Shown: positions 11,940 through 24,646, counted from the stretch's first letter. The stretch: 64,000 nt of DNA from Margaritifera margaritifera (GCA_029931535.1 JAQPZY010001490.1:1464501-1528500), one strand, 5' to 3'. Made by a program: numbers and translations. The notes: generated by a model not told the origin, from the sequence alone.

Positions 11940-12159
11940 TGGCGTATTTTCGTCTATGAAAAAGATGAATGTTCGCGCAGGCGCGGAGAGGTGCACGGGT
12001 GTGATGTGTCTTGTTGACAAAAATCTCCACTCTAAGTGGGAGGATGTATTCACATCGAACGGCCGAGATTTTTCGACACGAAAAAGTAATAAGCTATATA
12101 ATAGTGATGGGTAAGTATTGCATAATTAAAATTAGTTTTACCCCCCAAAAAACTACATA
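11940..12159 (+). repeat. DIRS copy A right inverted terminal repeat
   Basis: Inverted copy of 6202-6395. Shared blocks include CATCTTTTTCAT, CCTGCGCGAACATTCATC and TGGAGAATTTTGTCAAC on the reverse strand. The outer end, ATTGCATAATTAAAATTAG, recurs in copies B, C and D. Confidence 0.88.
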
Positions 12160-13000
12160 TTTCTCCATTTTATTACTCTGCTGGAAGTCTTTCTGCTAAA
12201 AGACAACACCAACACTTTCAGTTCTCATTAAAAGAAAGGCAGAAAACTATTCACAGTTGAAGACAGCGCTATGTTTGTCTTTTTTCCCCTGTTTTGTAAA
12301 GAATTATTTAATACTGGTTTTGTATATTTGTTGAGTGGTTTTGTGTGTTTCGTTTTATCTTTTGTTGATGAAATGTCAGTATTTGTCATTATAGCCCATG
12401 AAGCCCCAGCTTTGTAAAATATTGGAAAAGCGTGGGTTAGGCTTAGCATGGGGGAAATAAAGGCTTTAATAATAAAAAAAATTGCCAATTTCTATAAAAC
12501 ATATACTCTTTTGGGAAAATTATGGCACACTGTTCCATTGGCTGTGAGGTTGATCACATGGCACAGTTGCCTATGTTAATCCCCATCACAGTAAAGTGAC
12601 AGTTTGGTACCAGGGGATTTACAATTCTCACTCTTTTAGCAGGAATAAATGGGATAAATGAGGTAGCTCTCATGATAGATGAATTATGATTGCTAATGTC
12701 CAATATTGTTTGAATTGAGAATGAAGAGAAGTGACAGTTGGTGGCAATAAATTTATGGCCATTGTGAATACAGGGTTTATACAGTGGCAGAAATCAATAT
12801 TATCTTGTAGGTCTGTAAGAACCTACATGGTGATTTTAAATGTTGTCTGCAAGCACAGTTTTTTCTTTACCTGAAAGATAGTTAAAATAATCTTAATTAC
12901 ATCCAAAGGGTACACAGACAGCAGATGAGTGTTATGTAAAACACTGTTGTTATCCATTAATATTACAAGAATCATGTTTTTAGACATACATTTTTTTACT
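12160..13000. other. Non-coding DNA between DIRS copy A and a piggyBac-like element
   Basis: Nothing recognisable. The short reverse-strand frames lack motifs. Confidence 0.6.
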
Positions 13001-13004
13001 TTAA

Positions 13005-14274
13005 CCCTTTTCATACTGAAGCCCAATCAGCCAGGCAGTTGTGTAGAACTGGAAATTTTTTCAGTCAGTGCTGTATCAGCATAAGAGAATGCAGTGACAT
13101 TGGTCAATCTGGCTTTATTGGAAAAGTTTTTCAAAAACAATTTCAAAGTTATGTACCATTTTAAAAAGCATAAAATTTTCTTCAAAATCATATTTTTTCA
13201 TTGAAAAATTTCAGATGTAAAAATACGAGTTGAAAGTTAAGTAAACTATAAAAAAACGCTTTACATTTTATTTTAGAAAGTTCTTATTTTCAATGCAAAT
13301 TTTCTATCTGCAACATTAATTTTACCTCCTATATGTAAGTGTATGAAATATGAGGAATTTTACGCTCTTTAAGATGGTGACAAAATAATAAATATCCATC
13401 AAGAATGTCAAAGGTTATTTCAATTTTATTTAATTTACTTTCATGAGAATTGGAGAGCAAGCAGAACAGATTCTTACTGGTAAGTCAAAAAAGCTGTTCA
13501 TTTTGGATCAGTATTTTTATTCCATATTGAATTCTAATGTGAAAGTATCAGAGTTTTGTTGCGTTTATTTAGGTCCATTTCCAGGAATGCAGTAAAATTT
13601 CATAATATTATGCACTCATCCAACCTTAATATATGGGCAAACTTTATGAGCAGTGAAGTTCACAAAATGTACAGCTACATGTAGCTTGAAAATCATCAAA
13701 GTCTTCATCATCGTCAATATCCGAGTCAAAAATACCAATGAACTAGTTATCATCTCTGCTCAGCTCATTTCAGTGTAGTCAAGATCAATTTCCCCCACAA
13801 AACTGTATATATTTTCATCAAAATCGGGATCTACACCACTGTCATCATGTGCCACTTAAGTACTGTCCGCCATTTTGATCTCCACATGTTAAAATTCAGT
13901 TTTGAAATCAAATTTTCAAATAACCAGTTATCATCATCTCTGTTCATTCATCGAAGTCAAGATAACTATCTGCACTGCATAAAACGTCAATTTTTCCCAT
14001 AAAATTGTCTATATTTTCATCAAAATTGACATCCTCATCACTGCCATAATTTGCCACTTCAGTGCTGTCTGCCATGTTGATCTCTGCACGTTAAAAACTC
14101 GTGTTAGAAATAAAATATTCAATTAACCAGTTATCATCAACTCCATTTATTTTGATGAAGTAAAGATAATGATCCCCACTACCTAAAGTGTCAATTTTCC
14201 ACACGAAATTGTCTTCATTTTCAACTGATTCAGTAAGGTAAAGTATGACTGGAATCTTGTCCCATCAGAAAGGG
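13005..14274 (-). mobile_element. piggyBac-like element with triplicated acidic mini-ORF
   Basis: TTAA flanks (13001-13004, 14275-14278), and ends CCCTTTTCATACTG and CATCAGAAAGGG, give a six-base perfect terminal match (CCCTTT). The minus strand holds a module of about 200 bases in three diverged copies. The best begins at ATG 14075 and encodes MADSTEVANYGSDEDVNFDE and about 23 more residues. The second begins at 13873 with a stop at codon 6. The third (14110-14240) has lost its start. No catalytic domain is seen. Confidence 0.55.
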
Positions 14275-14289
14275 TTAATATCTTTATAA

Positions 14290-14800
14290 TTTTGCTTTGT
14301 CAGTTTTATACACCCTCCAAAAGGTATAGTGTTTTATGTTATGATGTTGTCCGTACATCTGTTAGCAATTTGGCTTCCACGCAGTAACTTTAGTTGTCCA
14401 CCATGTACAGTTACCAAACTTTGTGGATAGCTTGAGCTTGGGATAAGGAAGTCAAAAGGTCAAAGTTCAAGGTCACTGTGACTGAAAAGAATTTAAAAAA
14501 TGGTTTTTGCACAATAATATTAGTTCTACATGACCTAACCTCAACCAAATCCTGTTGATGGCTTGCGCTTGGAATAAGGAGAAATGCTATTGATTTTGGG
14601 GTAAAAATTTAAAAGATCAAGGTCACTGACTGAAAGGAGAAAAGTTGCACATCACAGACCTGTCCCAAACTTTATGGATGGCTTACACGTAGGGTAAGGA
14701 AGAAGCCTCACAATTTTGGAGTCAAAAGGGCAACGGTCAAGGTCCCTTTGACTGAAAGAAGAAATATTGTTTCTGTGCAAAAATGTCAGTTATCTACATT
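14290..14800 (+). repeat. R2 repeat: degenerate tandem units
   Basis: About three to four units of roughly 140 bases, each with TACCAAACTTTGTGGATAGC, GGTCAAGGTCACTG and TGACTGAAAGAAGAAA-type blocks. Confidence 0.7.
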
Positions 14801-15904
14801 GAGGACTATTACACATGGGGCGGGCTTATAAAATGCTGTTCACATTACTTGTCTTTTTAATGACGAAAAATTTTATGAAGGAAGGATAGTGTAAAAAATA
14901 GACATGAAAAACAAGGTGTTTTCAATACATTTTCAAACCAAGGCAAGTAAAAATTCAATTGTTCACTCACCAGTGTTTCACCTAGGATCCCAAGGTCAAG
15001 GGACACTGTCCCTCACCCTCCAGATTTGGGGAACACAACATTTTGAAGGGACAAAGGAAAATTGTAGTACACAATGCACTAGAAGTGCTAAAAAAATGAG
15101 ATCTTATTTGCTTTGACAGTTTTGCCACCTTAACTTTCTTATATTTTCCATGGAGATTTACATTATTTCCATAAACGTTTTATCATGTGATCAAGTAACT
15201 CATGAAAACATGAACATGTTTGAATATCTGGTTAGCCTGAAATTAACTGCACCATGGAATTTTCTGTTCTGAATCTTGCTCTCATTTAACTTTAGTGTTC
15301 ACTCGTTACCGGTATCTGCTAACATTTATTATAATAAATATCCATGTTTTCTTAATTACTTTTCTTTTAAAAGTATTAAATCATTAATCAAGTGACAAAT
15401 TGTGTATTTGCATAAATTAGTACCTTTTTTCATTAATTCAGCTTGAGAATAAATTAAATCTTCACTGCCATGTGTGACTTTAACCTCGAAAATATGTTAC
15501 AATAGCGGTGTCGAAGACTTTAGCAACTCGGCCAACCATCACAAACCTTGAATGTTTTCATTGCCAGATTCATTGTTTTGAAATGGATATTCATTGCCAT
15601 CTTACAGGTTTTATCACTTTTAGTGATAGCGCCAACATAGACGTGGATGCACATCCGTGTAGGAAAAGTGTAGGCATATTTGTTTTATTTTTTTTCCTGA
15701 CAAAAAAAGCACGTTCAGAGGGATGCACAGGGTCAAGATTTGGGAGACATAGGACAAAAAAGGTGCAACACTGACCCGCTTGTACTATATTTCTGATGAT
15801 TCTGTGATTTATCAGCTACAACCCCATGCATTTAATTCAGTTTTCTCAATTACTTCACATAATTCTCATCCTCATGAATTTGAAATCTCTTTTTGAACAT
15901 GTAG
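14801..15904. other. Non-coding DNA
   Basis: No repeat or exon was recognised. Two short open frames (14904-15116, 15508-15774) lack motifs and splice context. Confidence 0.55.
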
Positions 15905-16155
15905 AGGGGCCCTGAGTGGCCGAGTGGATAAAGGCGCATGCCTTTACAGATCACTCACACATCTGACCTCTGTCTGTGTTAGTTCGATTATCAGATTGAC
16001 CAACATGTATACGCAAGAAAGCTTGTTAGTAACTTCTTGTGGGTTGGTGGTTCTTCCTGGGTTCTTCCCTCACCAAATATACTGGCTGCCATGTATCATG
16101 TGCTGGAAAAATGGCATAATTCGCCCACCCCCACCACCACCCCAAAAAAACTGAA
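15905..16155 (+). mobile_element. tRNA-derived SINE, family S1
   Basis: The tRNA-like head has an A box (GTGGCCGAGTGG, 15916-15927) and a B box (AGTTCGATTATC, 15981-15992), most like a Leu or Ser tRNA. A unique body follows (GTTCTTCCCTCACCAAATAT, ACTGGCTGCCATGTATCATG). It is not a functional tRNA because the stems do not pair throughout. Confidence 0.75.
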
Positions 16156-17204
16156 CATGTAGAAGGAAATTGATTGGTTGGTTGAATTGTGTTTAACAGC
16201 AGATCAACACATAAAAGGCCATATTGTACAGGAGTTTCAATAGAAACCAGTAGCTGGAGATATTTTGTCATATATTTGTACAGGAATCAATTCCTACAAT
16301 TCCAGCATTTTGAAAAAGTTCATTATAAAAGTTAAAATACATTGCTGTATTCTGTCAAAGATGATTCATCCAGTTAAGATTAGCAGATTCTTCAATTTGA
16401 GAGTTCTATAAATTATGCAGTACTCAGAGGACAGCATGAAAAATAGAGGTAATGAGACAGGTTATTGGATGCTTATTGATACAATATAGGTACAGTATGT
16501 TGCCAATGACAATTCACATGTCAAACATTTTGCTTAGAGTTGACCTTTAAATACAACAGATAAAAGCAGGTCAATTCTTTTAGAATCTGTAATTTATTTA
16601 TAATATGTATCATTTTCAGCACAGATACAGTATTATAAAGTAGGCCCTGCAATATGTGCTGCCCAGGGCTTTTCCCACACCACAATACATCATATTAAGT
16701 TGGTTATTTTTATTGTTGATATTAGTTTGTGCATTATTATAAAACCTAAAGTTTGCTTATTTTCCTTATTATTCTATCACCTGTCATCTTGCATTTTCCC
16801 ATGCTTCTTTTTTAAGACATTTTTTAAAGATTTTTTTTATTATCAGCTAAGTAATTAAGAGATACTCATTTCATTCAAAGAACTAAGAATATATTACAGT
16901 GTTTTAGTCTTACAAAAAAGTCAGCTTCATGATTCTGTATGATAAATTTCTTCCTAATTAATAGGATGGAACTCATAAGATTATCAGGACCCAGGACCCC
17001 TCCCCCCGAGATATGAAATACCAGTATGAATTGTATAATAAATTCCAGAATACAAAAAAGATTCAAATACATTTCAAATTTAACCATCAGAGAAAGACAG
17101 TAAAACTTGAGTTGATACACCAATAGCATTTCAGCAAATCGGGAGCAAAGGCCCCATATCCCCCCACCCCGGGGCACTGCCCTGGACCACCAGAGGGAGG
17201 TTTG

Positions 17205-17400
17205 GTTGCCTCCCCTCCCTGTGACTTTTTTTGCTACTTTATTCTTAATGAAACCCATGATTGTGCCAAGACATTTGGAAAATAGTGTCTCTCCACAACA
17301 CAAGTGGCTGACAGCCTTCTCTGGGAATGAATCAAACCTGACCCTTCTTGTTGTGGCCAGCATGCTAAACACTGAGCCACAGTGTTTCCTTTTCTCTTCA
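17205..17400 (-). mobile_element. tRNA-derived SINE-like repeat, family S3
   Basis: The reverse strand reads GTGGCTCAGTGTTTAGCATG (A box) and AGGTTTGATTCATTCC (B box), then a body ending near a C/G-rich stretch. The long open frame on this strand (16875-17552) merely runs through it. Confidence 0.5.
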
Positions 17401-17842
17401 CTCCTCTCAGCATCATTCTGTGACACTGATAGATTAGTCAGTGAAAGAAAAATCAAATTTATTTGGTGAAATAAATGAAAATTAGTTAAAATGTGTACCC
17501 CCCCCCCCCCATCCCAGAAAAAGAAAACAACAAAGTGTGAGTCAGATGGCAATCTATCAGATCTAGAAGGAGGGACCAGCTGGTGAATAAATGTAGAACA
17601 TAACTAGACATTAGGTTCTGTGATAAATTTTCAAGGTCACAGATTAACAATGGATGTTTTCTTGTTCGCTCAGTATCAGTATGTATGAGGAAATTAATGT
17701 GCATGCAGAACAATTGCAGCTGCATGAAAGTTACAAGGGCCATGAAAATCTAATCTTAAAAAGACATAGGAGCAGCTTCTTGCTATAAAATTGGCTTAAG
17801 TGCCACTCACTTCATTTTAGCAGTTTGCTCTCTCTATGCCTG

Positions 17843-18035
17843 GAGGGAGTCATGGTAGCTCAGTTGGTAGAGTGTTGGACTTGTAATCCAGGGGTTGTGG
17901 GTTTAATACCTGCCTTGGCCAGCCTGGATTGGCTGCCTCGGTGTGTCCTTGGGAAAGGCACTTAGCTCCCATTTCTTCTTCATGATATAGCCAATAATGT
18001 GTTAAAAGAGCCATTAAAATTAATAAGAAACAAAC
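17843..18035 (+). mobile_element. tRNA-Thr-like SINE, family S2
   Basis: The head GGTAGCTCAGTTGGTAGAGT, with a TGT anticodon-position triplet in GGACTTGTAATCC and B box GGGTTTAATACC, resembles tRNA-Thr. The tail CTTGGGAAAGGCACTTAG is shared with other SINEs here. Confidence 0.75.
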
Positions 18036-18913
18036 TCTCTCTTTCTGGGATTACTGTTGTGAAAAGTTAATACAGTATCTACCGGTAGTATGCATACTGT
18101 ATTAGTTCATGTATATTAAGACTTTCAGTCTGTCCTAATTTCTTGGATGGGTTTGGTGTGTTGAATCAACATTGTACAACTTGTACTTGAGTTTGACTGC
18201 TTTTGAACAAAATACACTTTACTGCAGTTCACTCTGTGTAATTAGCATTAATGGAATACATATTAATCTTCCATCAGTTTATGATAAATCTTGGCAAACA
18301 GAGACACAACACTATCGCACCCAAAGGTAAATCTTGGCAAACAAAGACACTGCACTATTGCACCCAATGTGTATCAGCATATCTACAGATGTCTGCAACT
18401 TAATGCTGTGTTATCTGTAAGAGTTTTTTTTTTTACTACTGTATATTGGTGGCTGTTAGAGCTTTACTGGTGTAGACTTGGAAAATGATTTAACTTGTGC
18501 CAAGTACTATGTAAATCATGATGGTTTGCTTGAAAAACAATTTTAATAAAGTCTTCAGTCACCTGTACAATTAAAAGTTGTAGATAACAATTCCTGAACA
18601 TCCCTATCATTTCCCTTTGCCATCAACTTCAATTTTGATTTTTTTAAAAAGACAGTACTCATGGTTAAAACACTTGTTCACCATCACCTTTGGCAAAGAA
18701 ACTCTTTGCATTGTATGGAGAAAAAACACAGTGGCCAGTTGGATTAAAGGTCAAAGATTAGTGTCATATTTGTTGGAGGAGACACACAGATCAATATACA
18801 TTTGTTTTTTGCAGGAGAGACATAAGAAGTTTTGATCAGATTGCAAATCAACCTATGCTGCCAAGTATCTTGTTTAGTTTTCCAGATGCTGTTGCCTGCA
18901 GTCTTGTAACCTG

Positions 18914-19990
18914 ATTTTAATAGCAGTAATACATAACCTGTCACTATTGTGGAGCCTAATCGTTTTCATCCCAAAAAATATCATCCATTTGATGTGAATA
19001 CATTCTCCCATAGAGTGGAGAATTATCAACAGGACACGGTCCACCCATGCACCTTGCATGCCCATGCGCAGAACAGTCATCTTTTTCAAGGACAGTATGT
19101 TTATACCACCTTGTGGTCTTTCAGTCACTGGAATTTAATATCTCTATGTTACAGTTGTTCCTTTTCTGTTTTTATTAGCTCTACTGGTCATAGACCAGAA
19201 GAGCTTTTGAAATGGTCTGTTGTCCGTTGCCCATCCATCTGTTAGCACAAGTTTGTTATTACAGCTCCTCCTAAACTACTCGGAGGATTGACCTGAAACT
19301 TTACACACACATTCATCTCGTGGTCTAACTGGTCGTAAATGAAAATGGTGCTGCTCGGACATCCAATATGGTCACCACATTCTTTCATGTAGTAACCTAG
19401 TTCATGAAGGCAGCATTTTGGTGATCACATACAACCTTCTCCTCCTTCAACCTCCACTATCTAGCACAACAGAGCGCAGTCATTTTTTCTTTGGGACCCA
19501 TAGTTGTGGCACAACATGTGACCCAGAGAAACACCAGTATGCATTAAAGTGAATATCTCTCCCAAAACAAGAGTACATTCCATTTTTCTCTGTTTTTTAT
19601 CGGTTTTTAACACATCAACCAACCCAGCTGTCAAATTCAGCTACACAGTAGCAATGGGTTATGCATTACTGCTATAAAATTGTAGGGTTTGGGGGGGGGG
19701 GCAAAACAAATTTTAATTATGTAATACTTACCTGTCAACATTGCCAAATGCCCTCCTCCCACCCCACTCTGATATCCGGTTGTAATCATCGTCTATGAAA
19801 AAGGTGACTGTTCTGCACATGGGCATTCGAGGTGCATGTGTGGACTATGTCCTGTTGGCAGTTCTCCACTCTGTGGGAGGATGTATTGACATCAAACGAA
19901 TAAAGTTTTTTTTCCATGAAAACAGTAAGCTATGCAGTATTGACAGGTCAGTATTACATAATTAAAATTAGGTTACCACCCCCCCACACA
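18914..19990 (+). mobile_element. DIRS-like copy C, internally deleted
   Basis: The left inverted repeat (18914-19095) and the right third with the internal complementary region and right repeat (19400-19990) are present; gag, RT and most of the YR are gone. Between them lies about 300 bases that include a hairpin-headed R1 repeat (19177-19395). It resembles a mini-DIRS that keeps only the ends, but the R1 piece could also be a later insertion. Confidence 0.75.
19177..19395 (+). repeat. R1 repeat, short copy inside DIRS copy C
   Basis: It starts AGCTCTACTGGTCATAGACC and its partner AGAAGAGCT, then TCCTCCTAAACTACTCGGAG and one partial unit ending CCAATATGGTCACCACA. Confidence 0.75.
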
Positions 19991-19992
19991 CA

Positions 19993-20021
19993 CACACCAC
20001 CACCACCACCACCACCACCAA
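19993..20021 (+). repeat. CA and CCA run at the edge of DIRS copy C
   Basis: ACACACAC followed by about eight CCA units abuts the element's right end, possibly grown from its C-rich terminus. Confidence 0.85.
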
Positions 20022-20976
20022 CCAAAAAAAACTTCTTTTTGAAGGTGCATCAGAAGATTTAGACAACATTTGGTCACTGTGACTTGTATTTATTATTCAG
20101 TGAATGTGTTAACTTTTCTCTGACTATGCTATAGCCATACTGTAATTTGATGGTTTTCTTGTTGACAAGATGAATTTAGTAAATTTGGAAATGCTGAAAT
20201 GGCACACTCATTAGTCAGTGAATTAGGGAATGTTTATAATAAAGATCATTGGACAATTGAGGCTTAAGTCTTCTTACATTTAATACAGTGTATGCCATAC
20301 TGAAACTATTGACTTGAGATAGACTGTGTGTTCAGTCACTAGCCAAATGGCTTCACAGAATTTGTATTCTTTTATTGAATCTCATATTAGAAGATATAAT
20401 TCTGTTGAGGGAAGTTCTTTGCTATAACTGTTTGTATAGCACTTGATTTCATCTGATCAATAGCCAGTAGCTGTGAAGTATTAGGATGATGGGGAAAATG
20501 ATAGTTCATCAGGGACCACCTTAAAACCTGAGTGTTGATTAAACCTGACAGCAGAGTCTGGAAGATCCATGAGTTATGCATATGGACTATTTCTTGTTTC
20601 TGGTAGGTTAAACATATGGTTTACCAAGGACTTAAACTGCATCATTCATTGCAAATTTGAATGGTACGAACATAGAATTTCTCTAAATTAATCATTTAAA
20701 ATCTTGAAAATAGATGTTAACATGCAATAGTGTACTTCCAATAGGTATTTAATCCAAAAATAATCTTGGTGCTCTAGAAGAATTTAATCACTCATCAGAG
20801 TCAAATGACCTAAATCAGTAAAGGTCACCACACACACATACACACAGTTTTGCAACTTGGTCGACCTGTCAGGGGGACATTTTATGTACCTCTGCCCCCC
20901 TATTATGATCCAAGATTTAGGGAAACACTGGCAGTTTGGGGTTGGAGAATGCCCCCCATGCTCACTTAAGGTGCAA

Positions 20977-20994
20977 CATATATATATATACATG

Positions 20995-21029
<35 letters not shown>
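20977..21029 (+). repeat. TA/GA compound microsatellite
   Basis: TA runs interrupted by CATGTA, then a GA run at 21012-21029. Confidence 0.9.
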
Positions 21030-21939
21030 TAAAACGTGTCCAAACAGTAACCTTTATATAATGGTAACCTGATCTCAATTACCATTCTGATTTCCCTCTG
21101 ACCGATTTCCTGTATACTGTATAAATAATCGTCATTTGCTTTCCATGGTCAGTGGCTAGGTGTTTCCTAACCAAATAATGTTTTCTCACTGCTTTAAGTG
21201 ATCACAGGAGTGTATCAGCTATGACTGCTGACTGTATGCAAACTAAACATTTGCTTCATGAGGAAGGGATTGTTTAGATAATATCATGTGAAGAGATAGC
21301 AGTTACATTTATTTTCATTAGGGTCAGGGGTCGTTCATTAGTTAAAAACTTGTCAGTAAAGGCTTTTTTTAATTCAGCATCACAGGACTATCACATAAGC
21401 TGAATGTATTTTGATCTCGGTGAATTGAGTAACTGGTTAATCCAGATATTGTTTGAAGTACAACAGCTGTTTATAAGTCTAATTATACAAGTTGGCTGAA
21501 CAAAAAGTCAGTCCTCTGTTACACAGTCATATGTAAGCTGTCAATTAGTGGTGTAATTAGTGATTTTTTTTATGGTGTACAAAACTCAGTGATTTTCTTT
21601 TTTAAAGACTGATAATGTAATTGATAGGCTTGATTAAAGATTGGGCAAGATACAGTAATCATGTTTGGAATATACGTTTGGGAGAGGACAACATATACTT
21701 TACTTGTATTAATATAATTTTGTTGAATAGTGCACTGAACAAAATAAGTTGATAACATAATAAGAATAATACACTATGTAGTAACAATACTGATGAGATG
21801 ATGAAGATGATGATGATAATGGTATTCGATGCAGGGTACATGTATTTGTTCAAAACCAGATTGAAAGGTGAAACTGCATTCAAAGGTCCCCTGGGTTCAA
21901 AGGCCTGTTCAGCCTTTTCCCATGGGTGGTTGCTATCAA

Positions 21940-22061
<122 letters not shown>

Positions 22062-22989
22062 CACACTGTATATCCTTTGTTTTCTCCAATCCATAAATAT
22101 TTTACAATTACATCCTCACTGGCATTCAGCCAATCAGAAACTGCAACTTTGATAATATAATAATATGTGTACCTGTGTTTGTGTGTGTGTGTTCTGTGAC
22201 TTTTATTACTGAGAAGAAAAAGACTACAATATATTTGCCATCGCTAAAGTTAGGATCAAAATGCAAATATTGTGATGTTACCTTTTAATAATAATAATAA
22301 TAATAATAATAATGACTTTATTTAAAGAGAGTAACACAGTTGCATGAAACTAATCCTGCTTGTGGCTCTCTATTATATGCATATTTACATGTATATAGAG
22401 TACATGTACATACACTGTAGTTTCACACACAATAATGATAATAGTAATATTTTTAAAAAAGAAGCATTGATAATAAGCTGTGTGTATATATGGACATAAT
22501 AAACAAACTTTTGTAAGAACATGCTCCAACTAGGTACATTGTGTACATACAGAACAAAAATAGTGAGACTGAGCAAACTGGAAGATTTGAGAATTTATAC
22601 TTTAAGCTGTAATATATTTGTCAAGTCGAACAGGTTCCACTTTTCATCCATTGAATTAGATTATAATTAAATGTATTTATATTTGTACTTTCTCTAATTC
22701 CTTTGGGATTCAGTTCCAAATTAGTGATGATGAATATTGAAAACTTTTCTTAAAGTGTTCTTTATTTGCCTATGGAATGGAAAGATGGTTAACTGAAATT
22801 AATCTTAAATTGGGAGTGTTGCCTTGTTTTCTAGCATGAAATAGTTGCTTGAGATATAATGGGGCCATATTCTTTGAAACTTTGTGCATAAGTCTAGCCG
22901 TTCTCAAAAATATTTGTTCACTTACTGTTAACATTTTAATATCATTCATTGCATTTGGGATGTTTTCAGCATTATCTATGATCTGCAAG

Positions 22990-24646
22990 TCTCATGGTCT
23001 CCTCTAACAAAGCGTCTGTCATAATGTATCTCCGATGTCAAGGAGGCTGACATGCCCCTTCTCTTTGTGTGGAGGTGGAATCTCCTTTGCTGGGTGCCTC
23101 GGAAGGGATAACTCTCCGAACTAGCCACATTCCTTGTAAAAAGCGCCACATTCCGGGGAAGAAGAACCTATTAGCGGACAGTCTGTCCAGTCCCCACAGA
23201 AAGCTCTCTTCACCACACTGTAACAGAGTCCCTTTTCTCTATATGAGGAAAGCCTCTGGTGGACTTGTTTGTGACTAGGCTCAGTAACAGACTTCCCTTG
23301 TACATTTCTCCAGTCCTGGACAAGAGAGCATGGGCAGTTAATGCATTCAGCTTCCAGGGATCATCCGTTTGCATATGCCTTCCCACCATTTCGACTGCTT
23401 CCCCAAAGTTCTGCAAAAAGTCTGAACTTCACTGCCTATATTATTCTCATAACCCCACAGTGGCACCACAGTCATGGTTCAGCGATCTTCTAGACTTGTT
23501 GATTGATCAACCCAGGTCTCTAATTCACGGGAGGGATCTTCTGTTGTAACACATAGGCTCCATCCTACACAACAGCCCACATGTTCTCCACCGTCACGCT
23601 TGACTCATCTCAAGCAGTCTTTCCACCAGAACAAGTTTGCGGCTGGGATGCCAGTTGCATCATTCAGGCTAGGAGAGCTTCCACATCCAAGGTTTTTGAT
23701 GCCAGGTGGAAAATCTTATGTTGCATTAGGAAGACAGTTGATCTTTGCTGTCCCTATGTAACTTGTGTTGCTAATTTCCTTTTGTTCCTTTTTGAGAACA
23801 AAAGATGTTCAATATCGACTATCAGGGGCTATAGAGTTGCCATTTCCAACACATTTAAATTCTCTGAGGGCATGGCAAATGGTTCAGATTCACACCTTGC
23901 TGATCTCATTGAGAATTTTGAGCTGCAGAGATCTGTCTCCCACTCTCTTATGCCCAGATGGAATCTATCTTGTGTTTTATGGTCTTTAACCAAAACCCCC
24001 TATGAACCATTGAGTTGGGCTTCGTTCAGGACCTCACACTCAAGAGTGTTTTTTTTGCCTGCTTGGCATCAGCGAGAAGAAACAGTGAGATTCATGCATT
24101 GTCTGTTGACACTGGCTGTCTCCGGTTTAAAGAGAATTTCAAATCCGTTTCTTTCCTTTGTGAACTGGGAATTTTAGCAAAAAATCAGTTACCTTCAGTA
24201 GCTCCAATACCTATAGGGATCCCCAGTCTCAGTCAAATTTGTGCTGTGGGGATGATCAAGATATCAACATCAGCATCCCACCTAACTGACAAATTCAGCT
24301 GGGCAATATCGATGGATAAGGTATTGCTGCTGCTAAAATGAAGGGGGTTAAACTAATTTTAATTATGCAATACTTACCTGTCACTATTGCCAAATGCCCT
24401 CCTCCACCCCGCTCTGATGTCCTGGTGTAATCGTCGTCAGTGAAAAAGATGACTCTTCTACCTACAACAGGCATACAATACGTAAGTGGACCAAGTTATT
24501 GACAATTCTCCACTCTGTGGAAGAATGTATTTACATCCAACGAACGAGGTTTTTTTGGCATGAAAAAAAAAGAGAAAGCTGCGCAATAGTGATGGGTAAG
24601 TATTGCATAATTAAAATTAGTTTTATCCCTCAAAAAAACTACATTT
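22990..24646 (+). mobile_element. DIRS-like copy B, 5'-truncated
   Basis: It aligns to copy A from about 10255 onward, starting inside RNase H (CATGGTCTCC near 22994), and keeps the right terminal repeat, ending near 24646. It contains HIPGKKNLLADSLS, then WAVNAFSFQG, then a long YR fragment (23581-24177 and 24015-24341). That fragment includes ASARRNSEIHALS, the box holding the first catalytic Arg that copy A lacks. A deletion at about 24258 removes the C-terminal HxxR/Tyr part and joins directly to the internal complementary region. Confidence 0.82.

Larger units (their letters stand above)
6202..12159 (+). mobile_element. DIRS-like retrotransposon, copy A (decayed, structurally complete)
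   Basis: This is a tyrosine-recombinase retrotransposon in forward orientation. Inverted terminal repeats lie at about 6202-6395 and 11940-12159. Coding remnants follow the family order: gag, RT, RNase H, then tyrosine recombinase. An internal complementary region just inside the right repeat matches both outer ends. No target duplication is expected for recombinase-mediated integration, and none is seen. All reading frames are broken and the RT palm is deleted, so this copy is non-autonomous. It is visibly more GC-rich than its surroundings. Confidence 0.9.
16156..18913. other. Non-coding DNA with two SINEs
   Basis: Apart from the SINEs at 17205-17400 and 17843-18035 it holds a C run near 17497 and a 41-base direct duplication at 18286-18366 (AAATCTTGGCAAACA). 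No gene is seen. Confidence 0.55.

Noticed and set aside
15905..16000. Possible functional tRNA gene
   Set aside because: A and B boxes are present, but the cloverleaf stems do not pair and the sequence recurs as a dispersed SINE.
16875..17552. 225-codon reverse-strand open frame
   Set aside because: It crosses a SINE-like repeat and a C run, has no domain pattern, and its composition looks random.
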